From: Methanospirillum hungatei
GTDB lineage: Archaea > Halobacteriota > Methanomicrobia > Methanomicrobiales > Methanospirillaceae
NCBI RefSeq assembly: GCF_020216685.1
Contig: NZ_JAIWNS010000127.1
Coordinates: forward strand, 1-15,483
Direction of reading: 5' to 3'
DNA length: 15,483 nt
Both the position numbers and the translations under genes were made by a program. Shown in pieces: positions 13,415 to 15,483 of this stretch. The first letter of the stretch is position 1; each line of letters starts with the position of its first letter. A model generated the notes under the pieces. The model did not search any database and had not been told where the DNA came from. It saw only the letters and a program-made list of their open reading frames with translations.

Positions 13415-14481
13415 CGCTTATACCCCCTGATGATAAGATAAATAAATACCGGAGCCCCCATAAAGGCCGTCAGGACTGCAACCGGGAGGACATATGGGGC
13501 AACAATGAGTCGTGCAACGGTGTCAGATGCCAGCAGCAGAACACCTCCCATTACGCAGGATCCGGGGATAAGGTACCGTTGATCATCACCGATGATTCGT
13601 CGTACCATATGGGGACAGACCAGGCCGACAAATCCGATGACTCCAAGGAATGCAACAAGTACGGCGGTTACCATCGCAGAAATTGTCATTCCAAATAAGC
13701 GGACTCGTTCCACATTCACACCTAGGCCTTTTGCAGTCTCATTTCCTGCATCAATCGCATTGTAATTCCACCTGTTAAAGAGAAAATAAATGCAGGCAAG
13801 GGTGACAAGGACAGACATAAGGGCGAGTTCAGACCAGCTTGCACGGCTTACATCACCAAATGTCCAGAAGACGACAGCAGCCAGTTGTGTGTCTGATGCA
13901 AAATACTGCAGAAACATGGTCCCGGCGGTAAATAATGATGATAATGCCACACCAGTGAGGACCATAATTTCAGGGGATGCTCCCCTGATCCGGGAGATCA
14001 TAAGTATTACTACGGTTGCAATCATACAGAAGATGAATGCAGATATGGTGGTGATGTACGGGTTATTTATGGTAATCGGGTCAGCAATGGTGGATTGAAT
14101 TTTTCCTGTTCCAAAAATTATCACTGACACTGCAGCTCCAAATGCACCTGCATTGGATATTCCTAGTGTGAATGGCGATCCCAGAGGATTTCTGAGAATC
14201 GACTGCATCGCAACTCCTGCAACAGAAAGACCAATACCTGCAACAATCGCAGTCAATGCCTGTGGAAGCCTGATATTCCAGATGATGGCATCATATTTAT
14301 GATTCACGTTTTGTCCAAAAAGTGTCATAAGAACATCATATGGTGGTATTGAGACAGCACCAACGGAAATGGATATGATAAACAGAAAGAACAGGAGAAT
14401 AATTCCAAAAACAATCCAGAGGTATTTTATCCTGACATAACCGAGATAATCAGCGGGGATTTTTCCATCAGCGACATGCAC
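13411..14481 (-). CDS. FecCD/BtuC-type ABC importer permease
   Basis: About 356 residues from GTG 14481. This start is preferred over GTG 14490 because a perfect Shine-Dalgarno GGAGGTG (14488-14494) lies six bases upstream and would overlap the longer start. The protein has about nine to ten membrane segments. The FecCD hallmarks AGVAMQSILRNPLGSPFTLG (near residue 90 in the long form) and GVIGFVGLVCPHMVRR (near 290) are clear, the latter being the loop next to the ATPase-coupling region. It forms a homodimeric channel with two copies of the FecE-type ATPase and takes its ligand from the binding protein encoded upstream. An eight-T run lies just before the Shine-Dalgarno. Confidence 0.92.
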   Translation of the reverse strand: MHVADGKIPADYLGYVRIKYLWIVFGIILLFFLFIISISVGAVSIPPYDVLMTLFGQNVNHKYDAIIWNIRLPQALTAIVAGIGLSVAGVAMQSILRNPLGSPFTLGISNAGAFGAAVSVIIFGTGKIQSTIADPITINNPYITTISAFIFCMIATVVILMISRIRGASPEIMVLTGVALSSLFTAGTMFLQYFASDTQLAAVVFWTFGDVSRASWSELALMSVLVTLACIYFLFNRWNYNAIDAGNETAKGLGVNVERVRLFGMTISAMVTAVLVAFLGVIGFVGLVCPHMVRRIIGDDQRYLIPGSCVMGGVLLLASDTVARLIVAPYVLPVAVLTAFMGAPVFIYLIIRGYKR

Positions 14482-14496
14482 ATCTGCCACCTCCGG

Positions 14497-14504
14497 AAAA
14501 AAAA
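14497..14504 (-). terminator. T8 tract between FecB-like and permease genes
   Basis: On the minus strand a run of eight T, part of TTTCTTTTTTTT, lies between the binding-protein stop (14527) and the permease Shine-Dalgarno. Archaeal polymerase can stop at such tracts without a hairpin, so partial termination here could lower permease relative to binding-protein expression. No strong stem precedes it. Confidence 0.35.
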
Positions 14505-14526
14505 GAAATATGGTTGTTCATCGACA

Positions 14527-15483
14527 TCAAAGAGAGATTTGAGAGAACCCCATGTTTTTATACTGGGAATTAATCTTGTCCAGTGGAGATGAACCAAGGA
14601 ATTTGGTCATGATCTCATTTGTCTTTGCTTCAGGATCAATATCTGAAAACTTCTCTGGATAGACTATCTTTCCAATGTAGTAAGCATCTGCTAGAACATT
14701 CTCATAATTCGTGTTATAGAAGTTGTATGGGAGAACTCCGTAGACCTTTCCTTCTTTCACTGCTGTTAATCCCTGAAGGGCCGGATCATTCTTCAACTCT
14801 CCAATTCCTCCTTCGCTGTCCATCTGTAAGGTTCCAACATCCATGAATAAGAATTCAGGATCCCAGTCAACAATTGCTTCCTTTGCAACATCAGCATGTT
14901 GAGTTCCCATTTTTCCTGCAACATTCTTGATATTCAGCCATAAGAATGGTGGATATGCCGGTTCAGTTGAGATGATTCCATGAGCTCCTGCATAACTGAC
15001 ACCGCCGACATATGCCGTTTTCTGCTCTGATTCTGGGATATCTTGTGTCCTTCTTTTTAGATCAGCTATAGTCTCTTCGATATAGGAGATCAGTTCATCT
15101 GCCCGGTCTTTCTTTCCGATGACATCTCCCATGATTCGCAGCCCATTAAACATATCTGCCTGCTCCTTTGCATCACGAAGTGAGCCATATGCGATCATAA
15201 CTACCGGGATTTTTGTCTTTTCAGTCAGTTTATTTCCTTCTTCTGCATTTGTCGTTGCGGTAGTTCCAGCTCCTGTAAGCCCGGTTTTAAAGATTAACTG
15301 TGGGGCAATTCCAATGATCTTTTCCGGATCATCCTTCCCTCTGAATTCTCCAAATAAGGGATAATCCTTAAACTGTGGGTTCAGGAGTGCATACCCACGT
15401 GCATCCATGGTCTGCGGTTCTTTCTCAATACTATCAACACCAACAATAAGGTCCTGTCCCTCAAGGTAGGTAAGGTACCGGAG
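14527..15483 (-). CDS. FecB/BtuF-like periplasmic-type metal-chelate binding protein, N terminus beyond window
   Basis: An incomplete gene. The frame stays open to the window edge at 15483, and the codons upstream of ATG 15408 give LRYLTYLEGQDLIVGVDSIE in outline, a conserved part of this family, so ATG 15408 is internal. About 318 residues are visible. Family features include GYALLNPQFKDYPLFG, IAPQLIFKTG (where the bound ligand's pocket begins), the long linking helix ADELISYIEETIADL, AHGIISTEPAYPP, and the C-terminal GVLPYNFYNTNYENVLADAYYIGKI in outline, followed by YPEKF. The signal peptide and any lipobox would lie outside. It is the binding component of the FecCD/FecE importer and leads the visible operon. 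The ligand is likely a metal-siderophore, haem-like or corrinoid compound; a nickel chelate is a possibility given the CooC-like gene. Confidence 0.88.
   Translation of the reverse strand, partial: LRYLTYLEGQDLIVGVDSIEKEPQTMDARGYALLNPQFKDYPLFGEFRGKDDPEKIIGIAPQLIFKTGLTGAGTTATTNAEEGNKLTEKTKIPVVMIAYGSLRDAKEQADMFNGLRIMGDVIGKKDRADELISYIEETIADLKRRTQDIPESEQKTAYVGGVSYAGAHGIISTEPAYPPFLWLNIKNVAGKMGTQHADVAKEAIVDWDPEFLFMDVGTLQMDSEGGIGELKNDPALQGLTAVKEGKVYGVLPYNFYNTNYENVLADAYYIGKIVYPEKFSDIDPEAKTNEIMTKFLGSSPLDKINSQYKNMGFSQISL

Noticed and set aside
1..15483. CRISPR arrays, insertion sequences, tRNA genes or phage-like genes
   Set aside because: No regularly spaced direct repeats, transposase-like frames, terminal inverted repeats or cloverleaf-like segments were found on either strand by reading.

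Overview
The window looks like chromosomal DNA from a methanogenic euryarchaeon, most plausibly of the Methanomicrobiales (Methanospirillum/Methanoregula type). This is inferred from moderate GC content, AT-rich TATA-like boxes about 26 bp ahead of starts, T-tract 3' ends, Shine-Dalgarno sites of the GGAGGTG type, a CooC-type nickel-insertase ATPase and methanogen-style FecB/FecCD/methyltransferase proteins. No rRNA, tRNA or methanogenesis marker gene is present, so the assignment is not proven.

Layout. (1) 1-3306, plus strand: an alpha/beta-hydrolase-like protein whose nucleophile-elbow serine is replaced by glycine, then two tandem paralogous secreted proteins of unknown function. Each paralog has an internal duplication and a C-terminal tail resembling a metzincin or DUF2927 protein without the metal-binding motif. 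(2) 3390-8406, minus strand: a complete five-gene ABC importer of the peptide/nickel family (binding protein, two permeases, two ATPases), tightly overlapped, with a terminator-like hairpin between the binding protein and the permeases. (3) 8618-10932: a cysteine-rich HxlR-family regulator, divergent from a 47-residue cysteine-rich protein, a DrrA/NatA-type ATPase and an ABC-2 permease. The shared promoter region has one TATA-like box at the centre of a 7-bp inverted repeat. (4) 10961-15483, minus strand: a five-gene run of FecB-like binding protein (cut by the window end), FecCD-type permease, FecE-type ATPase, class I SAM methyltransferase and CooC-like ATPase.

How the genes may work together. 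The two importers, the CooC-like nickel-insertion ATPase, the methyltransferase and a cysteine-rich regulated export module suggest a metal-handling region. Nickel is the most economical candidate, because methanogens need it for F430, hydrogenases and CODH/ACS. The substrates of all three transporters are inferred from family and context and cannot be fixed from sequence. The most promising candidate for an undescribed system is the HxlR / small Cys protein / ABC-2 exporter unit with its symmetric operator. The second is the CooC-methyltransferase-FecBCD operon. No insertion sequences, CRISPR arrays or phage genes were seen, and no gene-free stretch exceeds 300 bases.
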